This document shows positions 55,713-64,000 of a DNA stretch of 64,000 nucleotides, piece after piece. Origin of the DNA: an uncultured Bacteroides sp. (GTDB lineage Bacteria > Bacteroidota > Bacteroidia > Bacteroidales > Bacteroidaceae); NCBI GenBank assembly GCA_949285025.1, contig CASDXG010000006.1, positions 1 through 64,000 of the forward strand, written 5' to 3'. Each line of letters starts with the position of its first letter. Within the stretch, counting starts at the first letter, position 1. A program made the translations under genes and the position numbers. The notes under the pieces are model-generated. The model was given only the letters and a program-made list of their open reading frames with translations. It was not told the origin of the DNA and made no database searches.

Positions 55713-57080
55713 TCAATCCTTCAATTCCAAACCTAATCTATAGGCTTCCCACATATCCGGAATGCCATATCCGAAAATATTATCGGGACTATCGGCACGA
55801 TCGCCCGAACGACGGACTGTATCCATGACCTGCTTTGCCGTAAGCCAAGGACATGCCTGCCACAGACAGGCCACAAGTCCGCATAATATCGGCGATGCAT
55901 ACGATGTACCATTCGCGTTTATCACTCTTCCATCGATGTCTACCACAGCAGAGCGCACGCCCATTGCCATAATATCCGGCTTAATCCTTCCGTCGGCCGT
56001 ATTGCCTACCGAAGAAAATGTGGCATTCTTCCGGGTAGAGTCTACAGCCCCTACAGCCAACACATTGCCGGCATCGGCCGGAGGTGTTATCTTTTTCCAC
56101 AAAGAATTTCCCTCATTCCCGGCACTGCATACCACAATCATTCCCTTATCTGCCGCACGTGAAGCCGAACAGGTCATCAAAGAAGTCAGACCGTCCAAGT
56201 CCGAATAAGAATAATTACATGAGGAATCATCGAAAGCATAATAACCTAATGAGGTATTCACCACATCCACACCGGCACTATCGGCAAATTCTATTGCTGC
56301 AGCCCAATAATCTTCTTCCACTAACTGTTCCGTATCATTATCCTCACTTCGAAGCAGCCAGTAAGAAGCTTCGGGAGCTGTTCCGACCATTACTCTCGGC
56401 TTGTTTACAGCCATGCATGAGAGGACTTTCAATCCATGACTATATTCCTCGTAGATATCCGAATCCGGATTCACAAAATCACGTGTTCCGAGCAAATGCA
56501 TACCGCGAAACAGTTTTATAACATCCACATTATAAAAACCGGCATCTATCACAGCTATCTGCATTCCCTCCCCGCAGAATCCTGCTTCATGAAGACTGTC
56601 GCCATGCAGCATGCGAATCTGTTCGTCCGCCTGTCCGTAATGACTGTCGGTCTTATCCCATTTCTTCACCACAATATCCTTACGTTCTTTGTCACGCAAA
56701 TGGGATTTCTCTGATGATACCCCCACTAATTTCGCCCCTTTTACGAAAGGCAATCCGATTATCCGCTGATAAAAAAGAGAATCGGTAGAAAGGACCAGCG
56801 CGGTATTATTCCATTTACTGGAAGCAAGCAAGCGTTCATTTTCCCCGCAAACGTCACGGATATATGACAGACAAACGGGCAAATCGGTAGAATCTATTGC
56901 CAGACCTTGTCTCATCCTCCGCTCGATAGCACGGACAGACAGATATTCTTCCGGACGGTCCAGTGTATATTCCGTCTGTTTTTTATCGGTAAACTGAACT
57001 CTATACCGGTACGTTTTACAAAAAGCTTCGGCATCTTTCAGCAAAAAAAACAGGATAAACAGCCATAAATATTTCGTCAT
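55713..57080 (-). CDS. Subtilisin-like (S8) serine protease, exported
   Basis: A 455-residue protease with signal peptide (about 1-19), a pro-region (about 22-150; YRVQFTDKKQTEYTLDRPEEYLS) and an S8 catalytic domain with Asp179 (VIDAG), His215 (SHGLKVLS), oxyanion Asn322 (SAGNEGN) and Ser393 (NGTSYASP). The start at 57080 (MTKYLWLF) is chosen because it begins the signal peptide and a -7 element lies just upstream. It heads an operon with xseA/xseB, a pairing without clear functional logic. Confidence 0.93.
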   Translation of the reverse strand: MTKYLWLFILFFLLKDAEAFCKTYRYRVQFTDKKQTEYTLDRPEEYLSVRAIERRMRQGLAIDSTDLPVCLSYIRDVCGENERLLASSKWNNTALVLSTDSLFYQRIIGLPFVKGAKLVGVSSEKSHLRDKERKDIVVKKWDKTDSHYGQADEQIRMLHGDSLHEAGFCGEGMQIAVIDAGFYNVDVIKLFRGMHLLGTRDFVNPDSDIYEEYSHGLKVLSCMAVNKPRVMVGTAPEASYWLLRSEDNDTEQLVEEDYWAAAIEFADSAGVDVVNTSLGYYAFDDSSCNYSYSDLDGLTSLMTCSASRAADKGMIVVCSAGNEGNSLWKKITPPADAGNVLAVGAVDSTRKNATFSSVGNTADGRIKPDIMAMGVRSAVVDIDGRVINANGTSYASPILCGLVACLWQACPWLTAKQVMDTVRRSGDRADSPDNIFGYGIPDMWEAYRLGLELKD

Positions 57081-57106
57081 CTTTCTTATCTTTTCCAGTT
57101 TTAATG

Positions 57107-57114
57107 CAAATATA
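57107..57114 (-). promoter_or_regulatory. -7 promoter element of the protease-xseAB operon
   Basis: TATATTTG on the minus strand, 26 bases before the ATG at 57080. Confidence 0.6.
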
Positions 57115-57230
57115 AAGAAAGTTTCTCCGAATGCAGAAAGAATCATATCAAGAACTTTTCCCTTGATAAAATCAAAGAACTTGGTATGAATATCAGTAAA
57201 TCATATACAACCAATCCCATTCCGATTCGT

Positions 57231-57238
57231 TATCTTTG
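57231..57238 (+). promoter_or_regulatory. -7 promoter element of the CMD-cupin gene
   Basis: TATCTTTG, 49 bases before the ATG at 57288; it overlaps and thus disfavours a start at 57186. Confidence 0.6.
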
Positions 57239-57287
57239 CAATAATAAAATCAACGATTACTGCATCCAATCCGTAAATCACACAAAT

Positions 57288-58118
57288 ATGAGACGTAGAT
57301 TTTTTTATTTATTTATTGCACTGATTATAAACATTCCTATTATCATGGCACAAGAAAAGATTAAACAGACAGCAGGACGCGACCAATTGGGGGATTTTGC
57401 GCCCAAATTTGCAGAACTCAACGATGATGTTCTTTTCGGAGAAGTGTGGAGCCGCACAGATAAACTGGGCCTGCGCGACCGCAGTTTAGTCACCATTACA
57501 TCACTTATCAGTCAGGGTATTACCGATAGTTCTCTGACATTCCACCTGCAATCTGCCAAGAAAAATGGTATTACCCGTACAGAAATCGCAGAAATTCTCA
57601 CGCAAATCGGGTTTTATGCCGGATGGCCTAAAGCGTGGGCAGCCTTTCGCTTAGCTAAAGACGTATGGACAGAAGATATAAAAGGTGAAGACGCAAAAGC
57701 AGCGTTCCAACGTGAAATGATTTTCCCCATCGGAGAACCCAATACGGCTTATGCCAAATATTTTATAGGGAACAGCTATCTTGCCCCCATTTCACGGGAA
57801 CAAGTATATATTTCCAATGTTACATTTGAGCCGGGATGCCGGAACAATTGGCACATACATCATGCAACAAACGGAGGAGGACAAATGCTCATCGGAATAG
57901 CCGGACGCGGATGGTATCAGGAAGAAGGGAAACCTGCTGTGGAAATTCTTCCGGGAACGGTAATCCATATACCGGCCAACGTGAAACATTGGCATGGAGC
58001 AGCCGCAGACAGCTGGTTTGCTCATTTTGCATTCGAAGTCACAGGAGAAAATACTTCCAATGAATGGCTTGAGCCTGTAACAGATGAAGAATACAAAAAA
58101 CTTGAGAGTTCCAAATAA
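57288..58118 (+). CDS. Exported carboxymuconolactone decarboxylase-like / cupin fusion protein
   Basis: A 276-residue protein with a signal peptide (about 1-21, IIMAQ). Residues about 40-128 are a carboxymuconolactone decarboxylase (AhpD-like) helical domain (RDRSLVTITSLISQG, LTFHLQSAKKNGITRTEIAEILTQIGFYAGWPKA) without the CxxC thiol pair of AhpD. Residues about 170-250 are a cupin with metal-type ligands His189, His191 and His234/236 (WHIHH, LPGTVIHIPANVKHWHGA). Such fusions are widespread and of undefined substrate. A hairpin terminator follows. N-terminal export is unusual for CMD enzymes. Confidence 0.85.
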   Translation: MRRRFFYLFIALIINIPIIMAQEKIKQTAGRDQLGDFAPKFAELNDDVLFGEVWSRTDKLGLRDRSLVTITSLISQGITDSSLTFHLQSAKKNGITRTEIAEILTQIGFYAGWPKAWAAFRLAKDVWTEDIKGEDAKAAFQREMIFPIGEPNTAYAKYFIGNSYLAPISREQVYISNVTFEPGCRNNWHIHHATNGGGQMLIGIAGRGWYQEEGKPAVEILPGTVIHIPANVKHWHGAAADSWFAHFAFEVTGENTSNEWLEPVTDEEYKKLESSK

Positions 58119-58137
58119 TTAATTCGACATGATCTTT

Positions 58138-58169
58138 ACAGACGGTTCCGAATGGAATCGTCTGTTTTT
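58138..58169 (+). terminator. Terminator of the CMD-cupin gene
   Basis: A 12-bp stem (58138-58149 and 58154-58165, one G-U pair) with a four-base loop ends in TTTTT. Confidence 0.9.
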
Positions 58170-58204
58170 ACAACATCATTCAACTTCATCCCATAAAATA
58201 AGTT

Positions 58205-58768
58205 ATGAACATCGAAGAATTTAAGAAAATCGTCAAAACACGTACCCCGCTAAATAACGACAATATCTTACAATTCATGGACAACATGAGCAATAAAGCG
58301 AGACGAATCACCTTTCGTCTGAATACAGCCTACCACAATCCCGAAGAAGTCCGGACAATCCTGTCTGAATTATTCGGTTACCAGGTGCCGGCCACATTCC
58401 GGGTTTTCCCTCCATTCTATACCGACTTCGGGAAAAATATCTCCGTAAGCGAAGGCGTCTTTATAAATGCTTGCTGCCATTTTCAAGATCATGGAGGCAT
58501 CACAATCGGAGAAGGTTGCCAGATAGGCCATAATGTTGTATTCGCGACTCTTAATCATGAGCTGTCACCTCAGACAAGAAAATACACGCGTCCTGCTCCC
58601 ATTGTTCTCGGGAAGAACGTATGGATAGGCTCTAACGCCACTATCTTACCGGGCGTAACTATCGGAGACAATGCCGTTGTAGCAGCCGGAGCCGTTGTAG
58701 CAAAAGATGTGGACGCCAATACAATCGTCGGCGGAGTTCCGGCCAAATTAATAAAACGTATACCATAA
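58205..58768 (+). CDS. Hexapeptide-repeat O-acetyltransferase (maltose/galactoside acetyltransferase-like)
   Basis: A 187-residue left-handed beta-helix acetyltransferase. A helical N-terminus (about 1-60) is followed by [42 protein letters not shown], a NHEL catalytic-His motif, and [32 protein letters not shown]. It resembles LacA/Maa enzymes that acetylate sugars with acetyl-CoA. The acceptor sugar is unknown, and no sugar-transport genes are adjacent. Confidence 0.88.
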   Translation: MNIEEFKKIVKTRTPLNNDNILQFMDNMSNKARRITFRLNTAYHNPEEVRTILSELFGYQVPATFRVFPPFYTDFGKNISVSEGVFINACCHFQDHGGITIGEGCQIGHNVVFATLNHELSPQTRKYTRPAPIVLGKNVWIGSNATILPGVTIGDNAVVAAGAVVAKDVDANTIVGGVPAKLIKRIP

Positions 58769-58871
58769 AGGCAATCAGCCTATACATCATTGCCATAAAA
58801 GCCGCCGGCAGAATCTTTCATACGACCTGTTTTTAATTCTTAAAAAAGCACCAACATTCACAGGTTCTGCG

Positions 58872-58879
58872 TATATTTG
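58872..58879 (+). promoter_or_regulatory. -7 promoter element of the cytidylate kinase-like gene
   Basis: TATATTTG, 29 bases before the ATG at 58909. Confidence 0.6.
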
Positions 58880-58908
58880 CTCTAAACAAATATCAAAACC
58901 ATTGTACC

Positions 58909-59541
58909 ATGAGCGAACATTACGTAATAAATCTCGGCCGCCAGTTGGGAAGCGGCGGAAAAGAAATCGGAGAGAAATTAGCCCGCGATTTGGGAATTGC
59001 TTTCTACGACAAAGAATTAATTAACCTGGCATCGAAAGAAAGCGGCCTTTGCCGCGAATTCTTTGAGAAGGCTGATGAAAAAGCTTCTCAAGGCATTTTA
59101 GGAGGATTATTAGGGGCACGATTCCCTTTTATCACGGAAAGTGCCTACCCTTATAATTCTTATTTAAGCAATGACTCTCTGTTCAAGATTCAAAGCGATG
59201 TAATCCGTCACCTTGCGGAAAAGCAGTCATGCCTCTTTGTCGGACGTTGCGCTGACTACATCTTACGCGACCACCCGCGTTGTGCCAATATCTTTATCTC
59301 GGCTACACCTGCAGCACGGATCAATCGCTTGATGAAGCTTCACAACATCAGCGCAGAAGAAGCGGAAGAGCTAATGGAAAAAGCCGACAAGAAACGTTCC
59401 TCTTATTATAACTACTACAGTTACAATACATGGGGAGCGGCAGCGACTTATCATCTGTGCATCGATTCATCTGTTCTTGGAATCGATGGAACAGTTACCT
59501 TCGTTAAACAGTTCATCAAACAAAAGTTGCAATTACCATAA
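58909..59541 (+). CDS. Cytidylate kinase-like family protein
   Basis: A 210-residue P-loop protein of the cytidylate-kinase-like family (PF13189 type). The nucleotide loop is GRQLGSGGKEIGEKLARDLG with YDKELI after it; CLFVGRCADYILRDHP and NIFISATPAARINRL follow, then a lid region KADKKRSSYYNYYS. The canonical CMP kinase also has GPSGSGK at the start, so this is a paralogue and its substrate may differ. Monocistronic, ending in a 20-bp palindrome. Confidence 0.88.
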   Translation: MSEHYVINLGRQLGSGGKEIGEKLARDLGIAFYDKELINLASKESGLCREFFEKADEKASQGILGGLLGARFPFITESAYPYNSYLSNDSLFKIQSDVIRHLAEKQSCLFVGRCADYILRDHPRCANIFISATPAARINRLMKLHNISAEEAEELMEKADKKRSSYYNYYSYNTWGAAATYHLCIDSSVLGIDGTVTFVKQFIKQKLQLP

Positions 59542-59550
59542 TAAATGTCT

Positions 59551-59604
59551 GAGCATGTTTTGAATGAAACACGACATTGTTTCATTCAAAACATGCTCCT
59601 CTTT
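59551..59604 (+). terminator. Perfect 20-bp inverted repeat, probable terminator
   Basis: Arms at 59551-59570 and 59579-59598 are exact reverse complements with an eight-base loop; CTCTTTT follows. It lies ten bases after the cytidylate kinase-like stop. The stem is unusually long and only moderately GC-rich. Confidence 0.75.
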
Positions 59605-59699
59605 TAAGATAATGACAGGAAGCATGTTGCGCACGAATCTTTATCTTCCGTAGAACCGTACCTGAAACATTATGAGAAGCAATGTTTTCTTAAAAATAC

Positions 59700-59707
59700 T
59701 ATCTTTG
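59700..59707 (+). promoter_or_regulatory. -7 promoter element of the phosphodiesterase gene
   Basis: TATCTTTG, 20 bases before the ATG at 59728. Confidence 0.6.
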
Positions 59708-59727
59708 CCGCAACTAACAACAAATCT

Positions 59728-60219
59728 ATGAAACGAATCGGACTTTTATCGGATACACATGGCTATTGGGACTCACGTTATCTCAAATACTTTGACAGTT
59801 GCGATGAAATATGGCATGCCGGAGACATCGGTTATATGGAAATAGCCGACAAATTGCAGGCCTTCCGCCCGTTAAGAGCTGTGTACGGCAACATAGACGG
59901 TCAGGACATCCGCCACATGTTTCCGGCCATAAACCGTTTTAACATCGAGGGGGCCGACGTGTTAATCAAGCATATCGGCGGCTATCCCGGCAAATATGAT
60001 TCCTCCATTCACGGAACACTTCTTGTAAATCCCCCATCCCTTTTTATCAGCGGGCATTCGCATATTCTGAAAATAAAGTATGACAAGACGCTGAACATGC
60101 TGCACATCAATCCCGGAGCTGCCGGGAAATACGGATTCCACAAAGTAAGAACCTTAATACGATTCAGCATAAACGAAGGAAAATTCTCCGATTTAGAAGT
60201 CATTGAATTAAGCGACTGA
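59728..60219 (+). CDS. YfcE-like metallophosphoesterase
   Basis: A 163-residue calcineurin-fold phosphodiesterase of the YfcE/MJ0936 type. Metal ligands are visible as LLSDTHG (Asp8, His10), HAGDIG (Asp), VYGNIDG (Asn) and SGHSH near the C-terminus. YfcE cleaves model phosphodiesters; its natural substrate is not settled. It ends 103 bases before rfbB, which has its own promoter. Confidence 0.92.
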   Translation: MKRIGLLSDTHGYWDSRYLKYFDSCDEIWHAGDIGYMEIADKLQAFRPLRAVYGNIDGQDIRHMFPAINRFNIEGADVLIKHIGGYPGKYDSSIHGTLLVNPPSLFISGHSHILKIKYDKTLNMLHINPGAAGKYGFHKVRTLIRFSINEGKFSDLEVIELSD

Positions 60220-60266
60220 ATGACAATGCAAAGGTTATTTCCACCTATGAAATGAAACATTTTTAC

Positions 60267-60297
60267 TTGCCACATTAAAAAAACTTTCCGAAATTTG
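60267..60297 (+). promoter_or_regulatory. Probable promoter of rfbB
   Basis: TTG (60267-60269), 20 bases, GAAATTTG (60290-60297); the -7 has one mismatch (G for T) but the spacing is ideal. Confidence 0.5.
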
Positions 60298-60322
60298 CAT
60301 GACAAATTAAGAAGACATCTTT

Positions 60323-61462
60323 ATGAAAACTTACTTAGTTACCGGTGCTGCTGGATTTATCGGCGCCAATTATCTGAAATATATTTTAGCAAAATATGAT
60401 GACATAAAGGTCGTTGTGCTCGACTCTCTTACATATGCCGGAAATTTAAATACAATCAACGAAGACATAGACAATGAACGTTGCTTCTTCGTAAAAGGGA
60501 ATATCTGCGACAGAGAGCTGGTAGAGCATCTGTTTGCCGAATATAAATTCGATTATCTCGTGAATTTTGCGGCTGAAAGCCACGTAGACCGCAGCATTGA
60601 CAACCCGCAACTTTTCTTACAAACAAATATATTAGGAACCCAAAACTTGCTGGAAGCCGCACGCAAGGCATGGACAACCGGGAAAGATGAATCGGGGTAT
60701 CCGACATGGAGAAAGGATATCCGTTTTCATCAGGTCTCGACAGACGAGGTTTACGGCTCGTTAGACGAGAATGGATATTTCACCGAAAATACTCCTTTAT
60801 CGCCGCATAGTCCGTACAGTGCATCGAAAGCCGGAGCAGATCTCATCGTTTTAGCTTACAGGGATACCTACAAAATGCCGGTTACCATTACACGATGTTC
60901 CAATAATTACGGGCCATATCACTTCCCGGAAAAGCTTATTCCGCTTATTATAAAAAATATTCTTGAAGGGAAACACTTGCCCGTTTACGGAAACGGCACG
61001 AACGTACGTGACTGGTTATATGTGGAAGATCACTGCAAAGCGATAGATTTAGTGATACATAAAGGGAAAAACGGAGAAATTTACAATGTCGGCGGACACA
61101 ACGAAAGACAAAATATCGAAATAGTCAAGCTGACAATTGCCACCATACATCACCTGATGTCCGAACAACCGGAATATCGGAAAATCTTAAAGAAAAAAGA
61201 ACTTGACGAAAAAGGCGAAATCAGAATCGACTGGATAAACGATTCTCTGATCAGTTTTGTCAAAGACCGCTTAGGACACGATCAGCGCTATGCCATTGAT
61301 CCGTCGAAAATCTCCCGTGAACTTGGCTGGTTACCGGAAACGACTTTCGAGGATGGTATTGTAAAAACAATCCGGTGGTATCTGGAGCATCAGGAATGGG
61401 TTAAAAATGTAACATCAGGCGATTACCAGAATTATTACGAAAACATGTATAAAAACCGCTGA
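60323..61462 (+). CDS. rfbB: dTDP-glucose 4,6-dehydratase
   Basis: Converts dTDP-glucose to dTDP-4-keto-6-deoxyglucose on the way to dTDP-rhamnose and related surface sugars. A 379-residue extended SDR with TGAAGFIGANYL (NAD), NFAAESHVDRSI, the STDEVYGSL catalytic stretch and YSASKAGAD. It is about 20-25 residues longer than E. coli RfbB, with extra residues near GKDESGYPTWRKD and KKKELDEKGE, as in other Bacteroidales. rfbA, C and D are not in the window. Confidence 0.94.
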   Translation: MKTYLVTGAAGFIGANYLKYILAKYDDIKVVVLDSLTYAGNLNTINEDIDNERCFFVKGNICDRELVEHLFAEYKFDYLVNFAAESHVDRSIDNPQLFLQTNILGTQNLLEAARKAWTTGKDESGYPTWRKDIRFHQVSTDEVYGSLDENGYFTENTPLSPHSPYSASKAGADLIVLAYRDTYKMPVTITRCSNNYGPYHFPEKLIPLIIKNILEGKHLPVYGNGTNVRDWLYVEDHCKAIDLVIHKGKNGEIYNVGGHNERQNIEIVKLTIATIHHLMSEQPEYRKILKKKELDEKGEIRIDWINDSLISFVKDRLGHDQRYAIDPSKISRELGWLPETTFEDGIVKTIRWYLEHQEWVKNVTSGDYQNYYENMYKNR

Positions 61463-61497
61463 TATCCTTACAATAACAATTCGATATTCTCACATAA

Positions 61498-61541
61498 ACA
61501 AAACGACCTTTCAAGTATATTCTCCTGAAAGGTCGTTTTGT
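61498..61541. terminator. Bidirectional terminator between rfbB and thrC
   Basis: A perfect 16-bp stem (61498-61513 and 61526-61541), with TTTTG at the end of the right arm and its complement at the left; it ends next to the thrC stop codon. Confidence 0.92.
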
Positions 61542-62843
61542 TTACAAGCGCATTAAATACGACTTAAAGTCCGTAAAATCTTTTGATAACGGGACAGCCT
61601 GTTTCTCTCCTCTCATAAATGCAGCCAGCTTTCCGGGTATTTCCACTTCCTTTCCGATAATACGTTCCACAGTCTGACAAAACTTTGCGGGATGAGCCGT
61701 TTCAAGAAACACTCCGTTCTCTGCGGGAAGAAGCATATCACACAAAGCGCCATAAGCACAAGCGCCATGAGGATCGAGCAGATAATTCGTATCCTCATAT
61801 GTCGTTCTTATAATTTCACGGATCTGATTATCATCATAAGCCTTCCCGCTTATTTCTGCTGAAATCGCCGAATGACTGCCTCCATACAAATCCATAATTC
61901 GGGCAAAGTTACTAGGAGCGCCGACATCCATCGCATTTGCTATCGTTGCAATGGAAGGACGGGGCATATATTTCCCGGTTCTCAAGTACTGAAGAAAAAT
62001 ATCATTGCGGTTATTTGCAGCAATGAAACGCTTTACGGGAAGTCCCATACGCTTGGCAAACAACCCGGCCGTCAGGTTTCCGAAATTACCGCTCGGCACG
62101 CAAACCACCAGATTATCGGCGTGTCCAAGCCTTTTCATCTGCGCATAAGCGTAAAAATAATAAAACGCCTGAGGCAAAAACCGCGCGATGTTGATAGAAT
62201 TCGCCGAGGTTAGTTTTAAATTCTTATTCAACTCTTCATCCATAAAAGCGCGCTTTACCAACGCCTGACAGTCGTCAAATGTCCCGTCGACCTCGATTGC
62301 CGTAATATTACATCCTAACGTGGTAAACTGTTTCTCCTGAATTTCGCTGACTTTCCCTTTCGGATACAATACAAAGACGCGGATACCGTCTACATTCCAA
62401 AAGCCGTTTGCCACAGCACTACCCGTATCTCCTGAAGTAGCCACAAGAACATTTACCCGACCAGCATCTCCCTTCTGAATAAAATAGCCCAATAAGCGCG
62501 CCATGAAACGGGCACCGACATCTTTAAACGCCAATGTCGGCCCGTGAAACAGTTCCAGAGAATAAATATTTTCCTTCACTTCTACAATCGGAATATCAAA
62601 GTTTAAAGTATCCTTGACGATATTCTTCAATGTTTCTGAAGGGATGTCTTCACCAAAAAACGCGTCTGCCACCCGATAAGCAATCTCTTGAAATGACAAG
62701 TTTGCAATCTCATCAAAGAAAGAAGCCGGCAACGTTTTTATCGTTTCAGGCATAAATAATCCGCCATCAGCGGCAAGTCCTTTAACAACAGCTGCCTCTA
62801 AAGTCTCTCCGACAACCTTTTTATTTGTACTATAATATTTCAT
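61542..62843 (-). CDS. thrC: Threonine synthase
   Basis: A 433-residue PLP enzyme that turns O-phosphohomoserine into threonine. PLP Lys107 (LAFKDVGAR), the phosphate-binding SGDTGSAVANGF, and SANSINIARFLPQAFYYFYA are typical of the long (class 1) threonine synthases. Its ATG overlaps the stop of the upstream ApgM-family gene by four bases (ATGA), implying coupled translation. Confidence 0.96.
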   Translation of the reverse strand: MKYYSTNKKVVGETLEAAVVKGLAADGGLFMPETIKTLPASFFDEIANLSFQEIAYRVADAFFGEDIPSETLKNIVKDTLNFDIPIVEVKENIYSLELFHGPTLAFKDVGARFMARLLGYFIQKGDAGRVNVLVATSGDTGSAVANGFWNVDGIRVFVLYPKGKVSEIQEKQFTTLGCNITAIEVDGTFDDCQALVKRAFMDEELNKNLKLTSANSINIARFLPQAFYYFYAYAQMKRLGHADNLVVCVPSGNFGNLTAGLFAKRMGLPVKRFIAANNRNDIFLQYLRTGKYMPRPSIATIANAMDVGAPSNFARIMDLYGGSHSAISAEISGKAYDDNQIREIIRTTYEDTNYLLDPHGACAYGALCDMLLPAENGVFLETAHPAKFCQTVERIIGKEVEIPGKLAAFMRGEKQAVPLSKDFTDFKSYLMRL

Positions 62844-64000
62844 CGTTTACTTCCCAATTGCATAAATTCATTCATAAATTCATCTTTCTCCAACAGGCCA
62901 TATCCGCCTGCACCGCAGGATATCTCATCGAATGTTCGTACATCATCCGACACTATTCCCGGATAATATATCAGAAAAGGAACAGGTTCTGCCGTATGTG
63001 TACGCAATTCACAAGGCGTCGGATGGTCTGGTAATATCGCTATGGCAACCGCCTCGTCCCAGTCTTTTATCGCTTCATAAATCGGTTTTACGATACGGCT
63101 GTCCAGATTTTCTATCGTTTTCAACTTCAATGCCACATTCCCCTCGTGACCGGCCTCATCACTTGCCTCAATGTGCAGATAAACAAAATCGTCCGTTTTC
63201 AGCGCATCAATAGCAGCTTTTGCTTTTCCCTCGTAATTGGTATCATACAAACCTGTCGCTCCATCCACTTCTATGCGGCGTAATCCTGCATAAGACCCGA
63301 TACCCCGTATCAGGTCGACAGCCGTAATGACCGAGCCTTTCCGTACATCCGAATACATCTCTGACAGCCTCTTCATACAAGGACGATAGCCCGGACTCCA
63401 AGGCCAAATGCTATTTGCCGGATCTTTCCCTTCGGACTGTCTTTTCCTATTTACCGGATGATCGGAAAGAATTTCCTGAGATTTCTCAATCAATGCATTC
63501 AACAAATCTGCCGTTGCCTGCGCCTCTGAAGATAAAGCCCGAACCATATTCGGACGGAAAGGTTGCAAAGGTATGTCATGAGGCGGCACACATGCAAGGT
63601 TTTTATTGCCTCCCTTTACGGTAAGAAGATGACGATACTGCACACCTGTATAAAAATGTATGACATCAGACCCTAATCTCTCCTGCAAAAAACGAATCAA
63701 CTCATCCGCTTCATCGGTAGATATATGTCCGGCTGAATGGTTCTTCAACAAATCACCCTCGACTGTTACCAGATTACATCGCATTGCCATGTCTCCCGGT
63801 TGCAAATCAACACCGATACTCGCCGCCTCAAGTACGCCACGTCCCTCGTAAACCTTAGGCAAATCATAGCCCAAAACCGACATATTCGCGACCTCGCTTC
63901 CCGGATGAAAGCCGTCGGGTACCGTCTTCAACAGTCCTGTTTTACCCATTGCCGCCAAATAATCCATATAAGGAGTCTCGGCGTATTGCAACAATGTCTT
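62840..64000 (-). CDS. Cofactor-independent phosphoglycerate mutase-like (ApgM family) protein, lacking its N-terminus
   Basis: The reading frame is open to the right edge, so the first 20 or so residues, including the usual DGMAD-type metal motif, are outside the window. Visible marks are KTLLQYAETPYMDYLAAMG, HPGSEVANMSVLGYDL, HFYTGVQYRHLL, GIGSYAGLRRIEVDGATGLYDTN, HIEASDEAGHEGN and PDHPTP with metal-binding His/Asp. The protein belongs to the alkaline-phosphatase superfamily ApgM branch. Overlapping thrC by four bases, it occupies the homoserine-kinase position of a thr operon, so it may act as homoserine kinase (inference) rather than in glycolysis. Confidence 0.85.
   Translation of the reverse strand, partial: KTLLQYAETPYMDYLAAMGKTGLLKTVPDGFHPGSEVANMSVLGYDLPKVYEGRGVLEAASIGVDLQPGDMAMRCNLVTVEGDLLKNHSAGHISTDEADELIRFLQERLGSDVIHFYTGVQYRHLLTVKGGNKNLACVPPHDIPLQPFRPNMVRALSSEAQATADLLNALIEKSQEILSDHPVNRKRQSEGKDPANSIWPWSPGYRPCMKRLSEMYSDVRKGSVITAVDLIRGIGSYAGLRRIEVDGATGLYDTNYEGKAKAAIDALKTDDFVYLHIEASDEAGHEGNVALKLKTIENLDSRIVKPIYEAIKDWDEAVAIAILPDHPTPCELRTHTAEPVPFLIYYPGIVSDDVRTFDEISCGAGGYGLLEKDEFMNEFMQLGSKR

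Noticed and set aside
1..64000. CRISPR arrays, rRNA and tRNA genes, insertion sequences, known riboswitches
   Set aside because: No regular spaced repeats, tRNA cloverleaf, transposase or conserved riboswitch core was found by reading both strands.

Overview
The window reads as chromosomal DNA of an anaerobic member of the order Bacteroidales (Bacteroidota), probably a gut-type organism; I do not assign a genus. The signs are many SpI/SpII-exported proteins, PCMD-type and fimbrillin-type lipoproteins, a GldB-like lipoprotein, an S9 dipeptidyl peptidase IV, paired glutamate dehydrogenases, and promoters that fit the Bacteroidota consensus (TTTG, about 20 bp, TAnnTTTG) rather than the E. coli one. 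No rRNA, tRNA, CRISPR array, prophage or insertion sequence was seen. Nearly all of it is densely packed core genome.

Layout. 1-6382 (minus): the 5' part of an lpxA-like gene behind a tripartite RND efflux operon (adaptor, pump, outer-membrane factor). 6711-20117: a central carbon/nitrogen region with a malic enzyme-phosphotransacetylase fusion, an NADP-type glutamate dehydrogenase, two PCMD surface lipoproteins around an outer-membrane beta-barrel, an AraC regulator, a receiver-PEP/pyruvate-binding hybrid protein and an NAD-type glutamate dehydrogenase. 20268-24354: a fimbrillin-like lipoprotein, a membrane-anchored coiled-coil protein and an S41 protease. 24457-30420: an exporter operon (TolC, HlyD, two ABC-2 permeases, no ATPase) followed by a TonB-C-terminal-domain protein. 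30464-31375: an orphan tyrosine recombinase.

31448-38780: DPP IV-lipA-GNAT facing fabI-gldB-rsmI-like, then a ROK glucokinase. 38940-44640: a MacAB-TolC-like operon. 44648-49126 (minus): antiporter-tcdA-lolD plus a CvfB-like S1 protein. 49308-54119: asd, mrp, trmB, a DUF975-like membrane protein and ilvE. 54245-57080 (minus): subtilase-xseA-xseB. 57288-61462: a CMD-cupin protein, an acetyltransferase, a cytidylate kinase-like protein, YfcE-like phosphodiesterase and rfbB. 61542-64000 (minus): thrC translationally coupled to an ApgM-family gene cut by the window edge.

Together the genes cover three different envelope export machines each with its own TolC, glutamate/malate/pyruvate metabolism, and aspartate-family amino acid synthesis (asd, thrC, ilvE). 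The most interesting items are the receiver-PEP/pyruvate-binding hybrid, the ABC-2 exporter without an ATPase, an RND pump with an apparent extra membrane insert, the thr operon where an ApgM-family protein sits in the homoserine-kinase position, and a palindrome that encodes the same last four residues (LTLE) of two convergent, unrelated proteins. I found no clearly unprecedented defence or mobile system.
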